Position numbers and translations under genes: made by a program. This document shows, one piece after another, positions 19,517-30,239 of a stretch of DNA of 64,000 nt. The stretch lies in NCBI GenBank assembly GCA_037833965.1, contig AP031356.1:8826501-8890500 (forward strand), in the 5' to 3' direction. Numbering within the stretch: the stretch's first letter is position 1; each line of letters starts with the position of its first letter. Under the pieces are notes generated by a model. It was not told where the DNA came from and did not search any database. It was given only the letters and a program-made list of their open reading frames with translations. The DNA is from Marchantia polymorpha subsp. ruderalis. Its lineage: Eukaryota > Streptophyta > Marchantiopsida > Marchantiales > Marchantiaceae.

Positions 19517-20873
19517 TGCGTTGCCTGCACACACAAACGTTCTCCCTTTCGCTCACTCTCTCACAATCGCCACTGTGCTTCTGCCACTCAAGCACGGACT
19601 GCTCACTCTCTCTGCGCTCGTTCAAGGTCGCTACTCCCAATTCTTTCAAGGTCCGCCAAGATCCTTGTGCAACTCGTCTCCGCACTCTCTACTCTCACTG
19701 CAGGTCGCTCCGCCCTTGCGCGTAATCTTGGAACTGGAAATCGCAAAGTCAAGAATGAGAGAATGAGACTTGAGCGCAGTCTTTTCTTCTCCGATTTCAA
19801 GAACGTCCAACGTTCTTACTGGTTGCAACGTACGCAGCCGGCTATACGGCTTAACGGTTCGCCCTTTGCATGCGCGAATTCACGTCCCCGCATTGCGCGC
19901 ATTCGCATGCTTAAACGTTGAATTCTCCCGCCGCCGCCACCTTCCGGACTCGAGTCCGCTGCAGGGTATACGTCGACCCTGTTGTCTTTTCCTAATCCGC
20001 CCTTCTCCGGAGGCGTGTCGCCGCTGGCGCGTTCATTATCCGTCGGCGCCTTGCTGGAGGCGCACATCCAGCCGGAGCGAATTACGCCGGCGCGCAGTCG
20101 TACCGCCTATTTTGTCCTTTATGCCTCGTCCGTTGCTGCCAGCGCATATCCGTCAGCGCAACTCATGCCAGCGCATCCGGCCGTCAGCGCCACGTCGGAG
20201 GCGTACATCCGACCGGCGCTTTCCTTCCATGAACAGCCGCCAAGGGCGCTTCCGACTCTGAGTTGGTTTCCTCCTGTGAGCGCGCGATTCCGCCGGAGGC
20301 GCATCGCCGAGGGCGTACGGGAATCCTTTCCGGCTGTGAACCCTAGCGCGAACGGCGCATGTCCGGCTACGAGTTTTCCGACGCTCATAACTTCTCCATT
20401 CCTGATCCATCTTCGGCGCTCTTGGACTCGTTAGAACGAGCGTCCCGAGCTCTTTCTAATGCAACTTCAACCAACTGGATCTACCGTGTATCCCGATTGT
20501 TATGAAGGTTTTCCCTTTCCGTGCTAGCGGCGCTTCGCCGAAGGCGCACTCATGGTCGGATGCCTTTAGAGGTCCGGGCCCTTCTCCTGACGTCTTTTAG
20601 CAAAACCTCCTCCTGAGGTGTCTGCGCCGGAAGCGTAGCTTCCTTATACGCTAGAGGCGCGTGAGTAGAGACACCTTAAAAAGGAGCTTTTGCCGAAGGC
20701 GCCGAAGACGTTGGCGTTGGTACATCCGACTACGTGATTCTTTGTGCCCTCGTGACGATCTCATCAATCCACTCTATTTAGCGTACCCTTCTCTAGCTAC
20801 AAACACTGCTTTGGTACTAGTTTTCTAAAATTGTTTAAATTCTGCAAAAAAAAACAAAAAGTGTGTTACCACA

Positions 20874-21470
20874 TGCCCCCCTCCTCAATTGTGAGCGCCC
20901 ACGCGAACATTTACACGTGGTATTTCTTCAGACGCCATCCGTTCACGCGGGTGCCTAACCATTCTCCCGTCAGTTCTGCGAGTTGGATGGATCCATTTGG
21001 GAAAACTTCTATCACCTTGTAAGGTCCCATCCACCTCAAGTGGAGCTTGCCTGGAAATCTAGCATGTCTGCTATCGTATAGCAGAGCCAAATCGCCCTTC
21101 TCCAGCAGTACTGGTTTGAGTCTTCGATCGTACTTCTCCTTCCGCCTGAGTTGTAATTGCTTTGTCCGATCTTCGGCCTCTTGACGTCTTTCCTCCAGTG
21201 CCATTACCTCTTGCAGTCGATATGCCTGACTTTCCTCCGCGTCCAGCCTTCTCTGATCTAAGGTCCTCTTGGTAGGTATCTCGAATTCAATGGGTAAGAT
21301 CGGATGCTGCCCATAAACTAGGAAGTAAGGTGTTTGCCTGGTGGTGACTTTTTCTGCCGTTCTATATGCCCATAAGGCGGCCGGTAGCTTGGTGTCCCAG
21401 TCATGAGCATGGTTTACAGTCACTTTGAGGAGTATCTTACAGAGTAATCCATTGGACTTCTCTGTCAGAC
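20874..21470 (-). mobile_element. Fragment of a second internal region: polypurine tract and 3' end of pol
   Basis: This matches 10167-10763 with no difference that I noticed: polypurine tract (20874-20886), pol stop codon at 20911 and about 187 codons of integrase C-terminus. At 21470/21471 it switches abruptly into ORF-A sequence of another LTR. It is what remains of a tandem LTR-internal-LTR-internal array after a deletion or unequal exchange. Confidence 0.88.
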
Positions 21471-24006
21471 CTGCGCGAAACCAAACTATTCTACTGCACT
21501 CGGCTGATCCGGTGCTGCGCCTCCTGCGCGCCGGACTGCTCCGCTCGCTGTCTCTACCTTGCCAGACTTCCGACCGGCTGCACAACCCCAGGCGTCGGAG
21601 CGCTGTAGTGACTTCCGACTCTAAGTGCGCCATAGTGTCGCGCGCACCCGACAAGAAGGTTTCTAATTTCCTCGCCACTCGCCGCCGACTCCGACTGTCA
21701 CCCTCCGTCAATGCCGCCGCCCGAAGCTCGAACTCCCTGAGTGTGATCCTCTCTTGAGCTGCCACCTCCCAATGGGCGTATCCTTTTAGACAACGAGTCA
21801 CCCGTGTTGCCAACTCTCCTCGCGCCCTGCAGCTGCTCTCCACCTCTGCTAGCTGCAATTCTGCTTCCGCACGTTGTGCCCTCAAATCCGAGCACTCGGA
21901 TTGCAAGTTGCGCAACAACTCCTCATCCTCCTTGCGGGCTCTTTGACTTTCTTCTAAGGCGCGCGTCTGGCGCGCAAGCTCGGCTGCTAGGACGTGGTTT
22001 TGTCTCCGCTCTTCCTGCAATTCCGACTCGATCTTTGCCCGCATTAGCTCGGCATCCGCCTGACTTTTCGTCGCCGCATCCTCCCTCTGCTGCTGCAAGG
22101 CTTGGTATAGCTTCTGTGTGACCGCCTGGTGTTGTCGGAGGGCGGTGTTCCTATCCACATATACTTGGCACCTAGAGGCCCACCTTGCCACCTTGCTCCT
22201 CGTCCTTCGCCTGATAATCTCTACATAAGACTGCGGTTTTCCAGTACCCGCGTACTTGGATGTCTTGCGATCCAGATATCGCAGGAGTGGAACTATCTGT
22301 TCGCACAACACCCCTGTTGGCGTTTTCTGCACCGAATCCGCTTCCTGCTCTTCCGAGCTCGTCTCATCCTCAATCTCGAGGATTTCAGTCGCCACCGAAT
22401 CCCTTGGCGACTCCCTGGAACTGTGGCGCGCAGCAGCTTCCGCTGCGACTGCTGCTCCACTGCCTGCTAAAATATCCAGGGCAGTGGGAGATCCCACTGC
22501 TTGAGCCCCTGTTCCGGCTCGATCTTCGGTCTCCGAAGGGGTCGACGCCGCAGTGACTCTTGTCACTTTTGCACCGCCCGCTTCTGCTGCCTGCCCTTCC
22601 GGCGCAATCTGCGCGGAAGGTGTCTTCGCTGAAGGTGCGTCCGCCGAAGGCGTCCGCACACTGGTCGTCGGCCCCGTCCGTCTCGCAGTCGGCGAATCCG
22701 GCCGACTCTCTGTTGTCCGACTCGCAGTCGGCCGACCAGCAGTTGTCCGACTGGGAGTCGGATACACCCTGCGCGTCTTGACTCCACTTGGCCTGCTTGC
22801 TGGTGGCGTTTTCCCAGAAGTGCCTTCCGCCGAGGACGACCCTTTGAGGGTTGTTGGCTCGTCAGCCAAACTCTCTTCTGCTTCCGGCTTGTGGTCTGGT
22901 TCAACGCGCCGTTTAGTTGGCCTTCCTTCCGCTTGTCGGCCTTCAGTTGTCCGACTCGTAGTCGGCCGACTGTCAGTCCGTCCATCTCCTCCCGAAGGCC
23001 TTGGTGCCTTCTGTGCAGAGGTATTTGTCGTCTTCCCTAGAATCTGCGCGATTATCTCCTCCTGTGTGAGATTCCGCCGGGTCGGACTTCGCCCGGTCTC
23101 CTCAGTACTAGTTGGCATTTTGCGTGCCCTCTGTTTTGGTCGACTGTGAGGCTCGGGGGTGGGCCGACCACGAGTCGGCGCAGCTGGCACTTCCGGCTGC
23201 CTGTCCTCAGGTTTCTCATCCCACTTCCGCTTTCGCGGAATGCGCTCACTTCGACGTTCTTCTGCTGCTCTTGCTGGAGCCGGAGCCGGAGGCGTACTGG
23301 CAGGTTCCTCGTCCGGATCCGTGTCTACTTCGGCTTCCCTCGAATATCTACCTCGATAGTTCCGGGTCAGCTGCGGAAACCGTGTTTTCTCAGCATTTGT
23401 CAAACATCCCATCGCCCAATAAAACACGATCAAGTAAGGCGATAGATGATTGAGGGTTCCTCCTTTCTCTTCTTGCGCATGTTGGCGCGTCACCTTCCAC
23501 AGGAGCCGTGCCCAATGCACTGGAGCTCTTGACAACACTAGCTCCACAAATTCTACCTGCCAACCATGCATGTAAGCGGTCTTGGTCGGCTGCAATATCT
23601 GCAGCAATGCAGTCGCGACATTTCTCCGCAATTGATCTTTGTAATCCCGTGTCCGGAAACCGTTCTTGGGATGCCTGGCAACTTTGAAGAGCTCATTGTA
23701 GGAGATTTCTTCCTCCTGGGACACCTTCACGCTATCGGCCTCGAAGAGGAGATCCCCTTCCTCGCCGGCACACCTGCCCAACACCTGCGCCCAGTTGCAA
23801 ATGTCCCATCTTTCTGGATGTGGACGGAATCCGCGAGAGGGTTTGTGTCTCTCCTGCAGATACTCGCGCACCATCTCCGGACATGTCCAGTTCCACCCCC
23901 ACAGGAGAAAATCGAGCTTCAGCCTCAGCAGCACATCTTGAAATGCGCGTAGACCGATCTGCGGCACCCTGAGTGGAGACACTCGCAGCTGGGGAACCTT
24001 CGACAT
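20911..24006 (-). CDS. Chimeric ORF: ORF-A fused in frame to the integrase C-terminus
   Basis: From the ORF-A start codon at 24006 (MSKVPQL) the frame reads through a full ORF-A of the A3 type up to WFRA, then joins in frame at 21470/21471 to integrase residues GLTEKSN and on to the pol stop. The predicted length is 1,031 residues. The integrase part has the third catalytic Glu (in GLTEKSN) and the GPY module but lacks the zinc finger and the first two catalytic Asp residues, so it cannot be an active integrase. In A3 the frame also stays open upstream to 24294 (a further 96 codons), unlike A1. The absence of any stop across 3 kb suggests the fusion is young. Confidence 0.75.
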   Translation of the reverse strand: MSKVPQLRVSPLRVPQIGLRAFQDVLLRLKLDFLLWGWNWTCPEMVREYLQERHKPSRGFRPHPERWDICNWAQVLGRCAGEEGDLLFEADSVKVSQEEEISYNELFKVARHPKNGFRTRDYKDQLRRNVATALLQILQPTKTAYMHGWQVEFVELVLSRAPVHWARLLWKVTRQHAQEEKGGTLNHLSPYLIVFYWAMGCLTNAEKTRFPQLTRNYRGRYSREAEVDTDPDEEPASTPPAPAPARAAEERRSERIPRKRKWDEKPEDRQPEVPAAPTRGRPTPEPHSRPKQRARKMPTSTEETGRSPTRRNLTQEEIIAQILGKTTNTSAQKAPRPSGGDGRTDSRPTTSRTTEGRQAEGRPTKRRVEPDHKPEAEESLADEPTTLKGSSSAEGTSGKTPPASRPSGVKTRRVYPTPSRTTAGRPTASRTTESRPDSPTARRTGPTTSVRTPSADAPSAKTPSAQIAPEGQAAEAGGAKVTRVTAASTPSETEDRAGTGAQAVGSPTALDILAGSGAAVAAEAAARHSSRESPRDSVATEILEIEDETSSEEQEADSVQKTPTGVLCEQIVPLLRYLDRKTSKYAGTGKPQSYVEIIRRRTRSKVARWASRCQVYVDRNTALRQHQAVTQKLYQALQQQREDAATKSQADAELMRAKIESELQEERRQNHVLAAELARQTRALEESQRARKEDEELLRNLQSECSDLRAQRAEAELQLAEVESSCRARGELATRVTRCLKGYAHWEVAAQERITLREFELRAAALTEGDSRSRRRVARKLETFLSGARDTMAHLESEVTTALRRLGLCSRSEVWQGRDSERSSPARRRRSTGSAECSRIVWFRAGLTEKSNGLLCKILLKVTVNHAHDWDTKLPAALWAYRTAEKVTTRQTPYFLVYGQHPILPIEFEIPTKRTLDQRRLDAEESQAYRLQEVMALEERRQEAEDRTKQLQLRRKEKYDRRLKPVLLEKGDLALLYDSRHARFPGKLHLRWMGPYKVIEVFPNGSIQLAELTGEWLGTRVNGWRLKKYHV

Positions 24007-25366
24007 TGCGTTGCCTGCACACACAAACGTTCTCCCTTTCGCTCGCTCTCTCACAATCGCCACTGCGCGTCGGCCGCTCAAGCACTGACTGCTCACTCTC
24101 TCTGCGCTCACGCTCAAGATCGCTACTCGCAATTCTCTCCAAGGTCTATCAAGATCCTTGCGCAACTCGTCTCCGCACTCTCTCCTCTCACTGGAGGTCG
24201 CTCCGCTCTTGCGCGTAATCTTGGAAACTGGAAGTCGCAAAATCAAGAATGAGAGAATGAGACTGGAGCGCAGTCTTTTCTTCTCCGATTTCAAGAACGT
24301 CCAACGTTCTTACTGGTTACAACGTACGCAGCCGGCTATACGGCCTAACGGTTCGCCCTTTGCATGCGCGAATTCACGTCTCCGCACTGCGTGCATTCGC
24401 ATGCGTGAATGTTGAATTCTCCCGCCGCCGCCACCTTCCGGACTCGAGTCCGCCGCAGGGTATACGTCGGCCATGTTGTCTTTTCCTAACCCGTCTCTCA
24501 CCGGAGGCGTGTCGCCGCTGGTGCGTTCCTTATCCGTCGGCGCCTTGCTGGAGGCGCACATCTAGTCGGAGCGAATTACGCCGGCGCGCAGTCGTACCGC
24601 TTATTTTGTCCTTTATGCCTCGTCCATTGCTGCCGGCGCATATCCGCCAGCGCAACTCATGCCTGCGCATCCGGCCGTCAGTGCCACGTCGGAGGCGTAC
24701 ATCCGACCGGCGCTTTCCTTCCATGAACAGCCGCCAAAGGCGCTTCCGACTCTGAGTTGGTTTCCTCATATGAGCGCGTGATTCCGCCGAAGGCGCATCG
24801 CCGAGGGCGTACGGGAATCCTTTCAAGCTGTGAACCCTAGCGCGAACGGCGCATGTCCGGCTACAAGTTTTCCGACGCTCATAACTTCTCCGTCCCTGAT
24901 CCATCTCCGACGCTCTTGGGCTCGTTAGGGCGATCGTCCCGAGCTCTTTCTAATGCAACTTCAACCAACTGGATCTACTGTGTATTCTGATCGTTATGAA
25001 GGTTTTCCCCTTCCGTGCCAACGGCGCATCGCTGAAGGCGCACTCATGGTCGGACGCCTTCAGAGGTTCGGGCCCTTCTCCTGACGTCTTTAGCAAAACC
25101 TCCTCCTGAGGTGTCTGCGCCGGAAGCGTAGCTTCCTTATACGCTGGAGGCGCGTGAGTAGAGACACCTCAGAAAAGGAGCTTTTGCTGAAGGCGCCGAA
25201 GACATTGGCGTTGGTACATCAGACTACGTGATTCTTCGTGTCCTCGTGACGATCTCATCAATCCACTCTTTTTAACGTACCCTTTTCTAACTACAAACAC
25301 TGCTTCGGTACTAGTTTTCTAAAATTGTTTAAATTCTGCAAAAAAAACAAAAACTGTGTTACCACA
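21471..25366 (-). repeat. LTR-A3, truncated
   Basis: It begins (minus strand) TGTGGTAACACAG at 25366, contains ORF-A, and breaks off at 21471 at the position equal to 6236 of A1. The TATA box and all R-U5 (976 bp) are therefore missing and replaced by the pol fragment. It differs from A1/A2 at many sites and is closer to A4. Confidence 0.88.
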
Positions 25367-26115
25367 GTCGGTTAGGATCTCTACTTAAGATTTCAGGGGG
25401 AAAGTCTCTCACGAATACACTCAGCGAATCTGCGGGTAGTGACTCCCAACTCCGGCTTTTACAACCTTTCCACTAGTTTCTGTTAGCACAGGGAACCCGG
25501 ACTGGACTTCCTACTTCGGATCGAAATCACTCACACGCGGTCAACAACACTCTCAACTCACAAAACGCGTAGAGAACACAGGTCCGAACTGAAGGACTCA
25601 CTGAGAAACATTCCAGTAACACAATAACAGTCTATTGAAGAGTTTGAATTCTCAGGCACTTGTCATTCCCAGAAATACTACAGGGGTTACCCTCAAGGCA
25701 CCTGCTGCAGCGTAACCTGAATTTACAACCAAGGCTTACACGAAGTCGCAAAACTTCACTTTGGCATTAAGGGGAAAAATCCCAAAGGAGTACAATCAGA
25801 AAGAAACACTCGAACGTGTAGGGGCAAAACTGTTCAAGTATCTAACTAGTCACTGGCTCTGAGCATCGGCAGTCACCCGCAGGTGCAGTTCCGAACTACT
25901 CAAGTCTCTAACCAATGTACTAGCTCTGAACATTCGGCCGAAGGCCTTCAGCTACAAAATGCGGAACGCTAAGTTGTAACTCCTCATGCGTGGTGACAGA
26001 ACTCAAGGACACAAACACGCAAAGGAAATGGGTTTCTGATCTGCACTTCTGAGTTGGGAAAGAACCCAAGGCAAAACGTCTTGAACTACTTTATACCTTC
26101 TAAGTCCTAACTAGC
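25367..26115 (-). repeat. LTR-B1, first part (R-U5 side)
   Basis: The sequence matches the R-U5 portion of LTR-B (compare 42840-43590), ending TCCTAACTAGC. The terminal segment up to GGGTTATTACA is missing, cut by the A3 terminus at 25366. The LTR continues at 30240 beyond the nested A4 LTR. Confidence 0.8.
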
Positions 26116-29100
26116 TGTAATAACCCACCAAAGGCTAAAACTGCAGTATGGTGGTAAAAAGATCGAACCCACAGGGATAGAGGCAACACACAGAGTAAAA
26201 ATGTCACGTTTTAACAAACTTTTGTAGAGTTTGAATTCTAGGCGACTGTCACTCCCAGAAATACTGCAGTGCTCGACTCGGAGGCTCGACTCGGAGGAGG
26301 ATCTCGACTCAGAGGATGCTCGGAGGATGCACGGTACAGCGTGGTCACTCAACACACACACACACACACACCTGAAACTGGCAAAAAGCACAACTCGGAG
26401 GTCGGTCAGGACCTCCGCTTCGGATTTCAGGAGAAAAGTGTCTCAAAAGTTCACTCAGAGGTTCTGCAGGTAGTGCCTCCCACTCCGGCTTTTACTGCCC
26501 TTCCGCCAGGAACTAGCGGAGGGTACCCGAACTGGACTTCCCACTTCGGAACGAAGCCTCTTCATACGCCGTGGACGCCACCCTCGTCAATGCCGCCGCC
26601 CGAAGCTCGAACTCCCTCAGTGTGATCCTCTCTTGAGCTGCCACCTCCCAATGGGCGTATCCTTTTAGACAACGAGTCACCTGTGTCGCCAACTCTCCTC
26701 GCGCCCTGCAGCTGCTTTCTACCTCTGCTAGCTGCATTTCCGCTTCCGCACGTTGTGCCCTCAAATCCGAGCACTCGGATTGCAAGTTGCGCAACAACTC
26801 CTCATCCTCCTTGCGGGCTCTTTGACTTTCTTCTAAGGCGCGCGTCTGGCGCGCAAGCTCGGCTGCTAGGACGTGATTTTGTCTCCGCTCTTCTTGCAAT
26901 TCTGACTCGATCTTTGCCCGCATTAGCTCGGCATCCGCCTGACTTTTCGTCGCCGCATCCTCCCTCTGCTGCTGCAAGGCTTGGTATAGCTTCTGTGTGA
27001 CCGCCAGGTGTTGTCGGAGGGCGGTGTTCCTATCCACATATACTTGGCACCTAGAGGCCCACCTTGCCACCTTGCTCCTCGTCCTTCGTCTGATAGTCTC
27101 CACATAAGACTGCGGTTTTCCAGTACTCGCGAACTTGGATGTCTTGCGATCCAGATATCGCAGGAGTGGAACTATCTGTTCGCACAACACCCCTGTTGGC
27201 GTTTTCTGCACCGAATCCGCTTCCTGCTCTTCCGAGCTCGTCTCATCCTCAGTCTCGAGGATTTCAGTCGCCACCGAATCCCTTGGCGACTCCCTGGAAC
27301 TGTGGCGCGCAGCAGCTTCCGCTGCGACTGCTGCTCCACTGCCTGCTAAAATATCCAGGGCAGTGGGAGATCCCACTGCTTGAGCCCCTGTTCCGGCTCG
27401 ATCTTCGGTCTCCGAAGGGGTCGACGCCGCAGTGACTCTTGTCACTTTTGCACCGCCCGCTTCTGCTGCCTGCCCTTCCGGCGCAATCTGCGCGGAAGGT
27501 GTCTTCGCTGAAGGTGCGACCGCCGAAGGCGTCCGCACACTGGTCGTCGGCCCCGTCCGTCTCGCAGTCGGCGAATCCGGCCGACTCTCTGTTGTCCGAC
27601 TCGTAGTCGGCCGACCAGCAGTTGTCCGACTGGGTGTCGGATACACCCTGCGCGTCTTGACTCCACTTGGCCTGCTTGCTGGTGGCGTTTTCCCAGAAGT
27701 GCCTTCCGCCGAGGACGACCCTCTGAGGGTTGTTGGCTCGTCAGCCAAACTCTCTTCTGCTTCCGGCCTGTGGTCCGGTTCAACGCGCCGTTCAGTTGGC
27801 CTTCCTTCCGCTTGTCGGCCTTCAGTTGTCCGACTCGTAGTCGGCCGACTGTCAGTCCGTCCATCTCCTCCCGAAGGCCTTGGTGCCTTCTGTGCAGAGG
27901 TATTTGTCGTCTTCCCTAGAATCTGCGCGATTATCTCCTCCTGTGTGAGATTCCGCCGGGTCGGAGTTCGCCCGGTCTCCTCAGTACCAGTTGGCATTTT
28001 GCGTGCCCTCTGTTTTGGTCGACTTTGAGGCTCGGGGGTGGGCCGATCACGAGTCGGCGCAGCTGGTACTTCCGGCTGCCTGTCCTCAGGTCTCTCATCC
28101 CACTTCCGCTTTCGCGGAATGCGCTCACTTCGACGTTCTTCTGCTGCTCTTGCTGGAGCCGGAGCCGGAGGCGTACTGGCAGGTTCCTCGTCCGGATCCG
28201 TGTCTACTTCGGCCTCCCTCGAATATCTACCTGGATAGTTCTGGGTCAGCTGTGGAAACCGTGTTTTCTCAGCATTTGTCAAACATCCCATCGCCCGATA
28301 AAACACGATCAAGTAAGGCGATAGATGATTGAGGGTTCCTCCTTTCTCTTCTTGCGCATGTTGGCGCGTCACCTTCCACAGGAGCCGTGCCCAATGCACT
28401 GGAGCTCCTGACAACACTAGCTCCACAAATTCTACCTGCCAACCATGCATGTAAGCGGTCTTGGTCGGCTGCAATATCTGTAGCAATGCAGTCGCGACAT
28501 TTCTCCGCAATTGATCTTTGTAATCCCGTGTCCGGAAACCGTTCTTGGGATGCCTGGCAACTTTGAAGAGCTCATTGTAGGAGATTTCTTCCTCCTGGGA
28601 CACCTTCACGCTATCGGCCTCGAAGAGGAGATCCCCTTCCTCGCCGGCACACCTGCCCAACACCTGCGCCCAGTTGCAAATGTCCCATCTTTCTGGATGT
28701 GGACGGAATCCGCGAGAGGGTTTGTGTCTCTCCTGCAGATACTCGCGCACCATCTCCGGACATGTCCAGTTCCACCCCCACAGGAGAAAATCGAGCTTCA
28801 GCCTCAGCAGCACATCTTGAAATGCGCGTAGACCGATCTGCGGCACCCTGAGTGGAGACACTCGCAGCTGGGGAACCTTCTACATTGTGTTGCCTGCACA
28901 CACAAACGTTCTCCCTTTCGCTCGCTCTCTCACAATCGCCACTGCGCGTCGGCCGCTCAAGCACTGACTGCTCACTCTCTCTGCGCTCCCGCTCAAGATC
29001 GCTACTCGCACTTCTCTCCAAGGTCTGTCAAGATCCTTGCGCAACTCGTCTCCGCACTCTCTCCTCTCACTGCAGGTCGCTCCGCTCTTGCGCGTAATCT

Positions 29101-30239
29101 TGGAAACTGGAAATCGCAAAATCAAGAATGAGAGAATGAGACTGGAGCGCAGTCTTTTCTTCTCCGATTTCAAGAACGTCCAACATTCTTACTGGTTACA
29201 ACGTACGCAGCCGGCTATACGGCCTAACGGTTCGCCCTTTGCATGCGCGAATTCACGTCTCCGCACTGCGCGCATTCGCATGCGTAAATGTTGAATTCTC
29301 CTGCCGCCGCCACCTTCCGGACTCGAGTCCGCCGCAGGGTTTACGTCGGCCATGTTGTCTTTTCCTAACCCGTCCCTCACCGGAGGCGTGTCGCCGCTGG
29401 TGCGTTCCTTATCCGTCGGCGCCTTGCTGGAGGCGCACATCTAGTCGGAGCGAATTACGCCGGCGCGCAGTCGTACCGCTTATTTTGTCCTTTATGCCTC
29501 GTCCATTGCTGCCGGCGCATATCCGCCAGCGCAACTCATGCCAGCGCATCCGGCCGTCAGCGCCACGTCGGAGGCGTACATCCGACCGGCGCTTTCCTTC
29601 CATGAACAGCCGCCAAAGGCGCTTCCGACTCTGAGTTGGTTTCCTCCTATGAGCGCGTGATTCTGCCGAAGGCGCATCGCCGAGGGCGTACGGGAATCCT
29701 TTCCGGCTGTGAACCCTAGCGCGAACGGCGCATGTCCGGCTACGAGTTTTCCGACGCTCATAACTTCTCCGTCCCTGATCCATCTCCAACGCTCTTGGGC
29801 TCGTTAGAGCGAGCGTCCTGAGCTCTTTCTAATGCGACTTCTACTAACTAGATCTACTGTGTATTCTGATCGTTATGAAGGTTTTCCCCTTCCGTGCCAG
29901 CGGCGCATTGCCGAAGGCGCACTCATGGTCGGACGCCTTCAGAGGTCCGGGCCCTTCTCCTGACGTCTTTAGCAAAACCTCCTCCTGAGGTGTCTGCGCC
30001 GGAAGCGTAGCTTCCTTATACGCTGGAGGCGCGTGAGTAGAGACACCTCAGAAAAGGAGCTTTTGCCGAAGGCGCCGAAGACATTGGCGTTGGTACATCC
30101 GACTACGTGATTCTTCGTGTCCTCGTGACGATCTCATCAATCCACTCTTTTTAACGTACCCTTTTCTAACTACAAACACTGCTTCGGTACTAGTTTTCTA
30201 AAATTGTTTAAATTCTGCAAAAAAAACAAAAAGTGTGTT
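26116..30239 (-). repeat. LTR-A4, solo LTR nested in LTR-B1, internally deleted
   Basis: TGTAATAACCC starts at 26116. The 5'-end side (minus strand) terminates at GTGTGTT around 30239, lacking the last bases ACCACA. An internal deletion joins 26584 to 26585 and removes the TATA box and the 3' end of ORF-A. The flanks CTAACTAGC and ACTACACTGCACTACG are contiguous in intact LTR-B4. The missing terminus plus target duplication is explained by an 11-bp deletion between two AC dinucleotides. Confidence 0.8.
26585..28885 (-). pseudogene. ORF-A4 remnant
   Basis: The start codon at 28885 is followed at once by TAG where other copies have TCG, and the C-terminal part after FELRAAALT is removed by the LTR deletion at 26584/26585. 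The rest of the frame is open from 28861 (a non-ATG start), with the conserved domain, Pro-rich middle and most of the coiled coil. Translation from the usual ATG is not possible. Confidence 0.8.

Larger units (their letters stand above)
5260..20873 (-). mobile_element. Complete family-A Ty3-type LTR retrotransposon, 15.6 kb
   Basis: On the minus strand the order is 5' LTR (20873-15966), tRNA-Asp-type primer-binding site, gag-protease, UAG, pol, polypurine tract, 3' LTR (10166-5260). The order protease, RT, RNase H, integrase is that of Ty3 elements. The FIDDF reverse-transcriptase motif, lack of a chromodomain and tRNA-Asp primer point to the Athila/Tat clade. The LTRs (4,907 and 4,908 bp) make up 63 percent of the element. 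I found only three LTR differences by eye (5561/16267, 9065/19771 and a poly-A length near 10140/20850), implying recent insertion or conversion. The left flank is CGGAT. The right side is not plain host DNA but the polypurine tract and pol end of a further copy, so this is part of a tandem LTR-internal-LTR-internal array. Confidence 0.9.
15966..20873 (-). repeat. LTR-A2 (5' LTR of the complete element), 4,908 bp
   Basis: On the minus strand TGTGGTAACACAC starts at 20873 and GGGTTATTACA ends at 15966, followed by the primer-binding site. It is near-identical to A1 over its full length. Immediately to its right lies another polypurine tract, so this LTR also serves as the 3' LTR of a second, truncated internal region. 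Confidence 0.93.
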
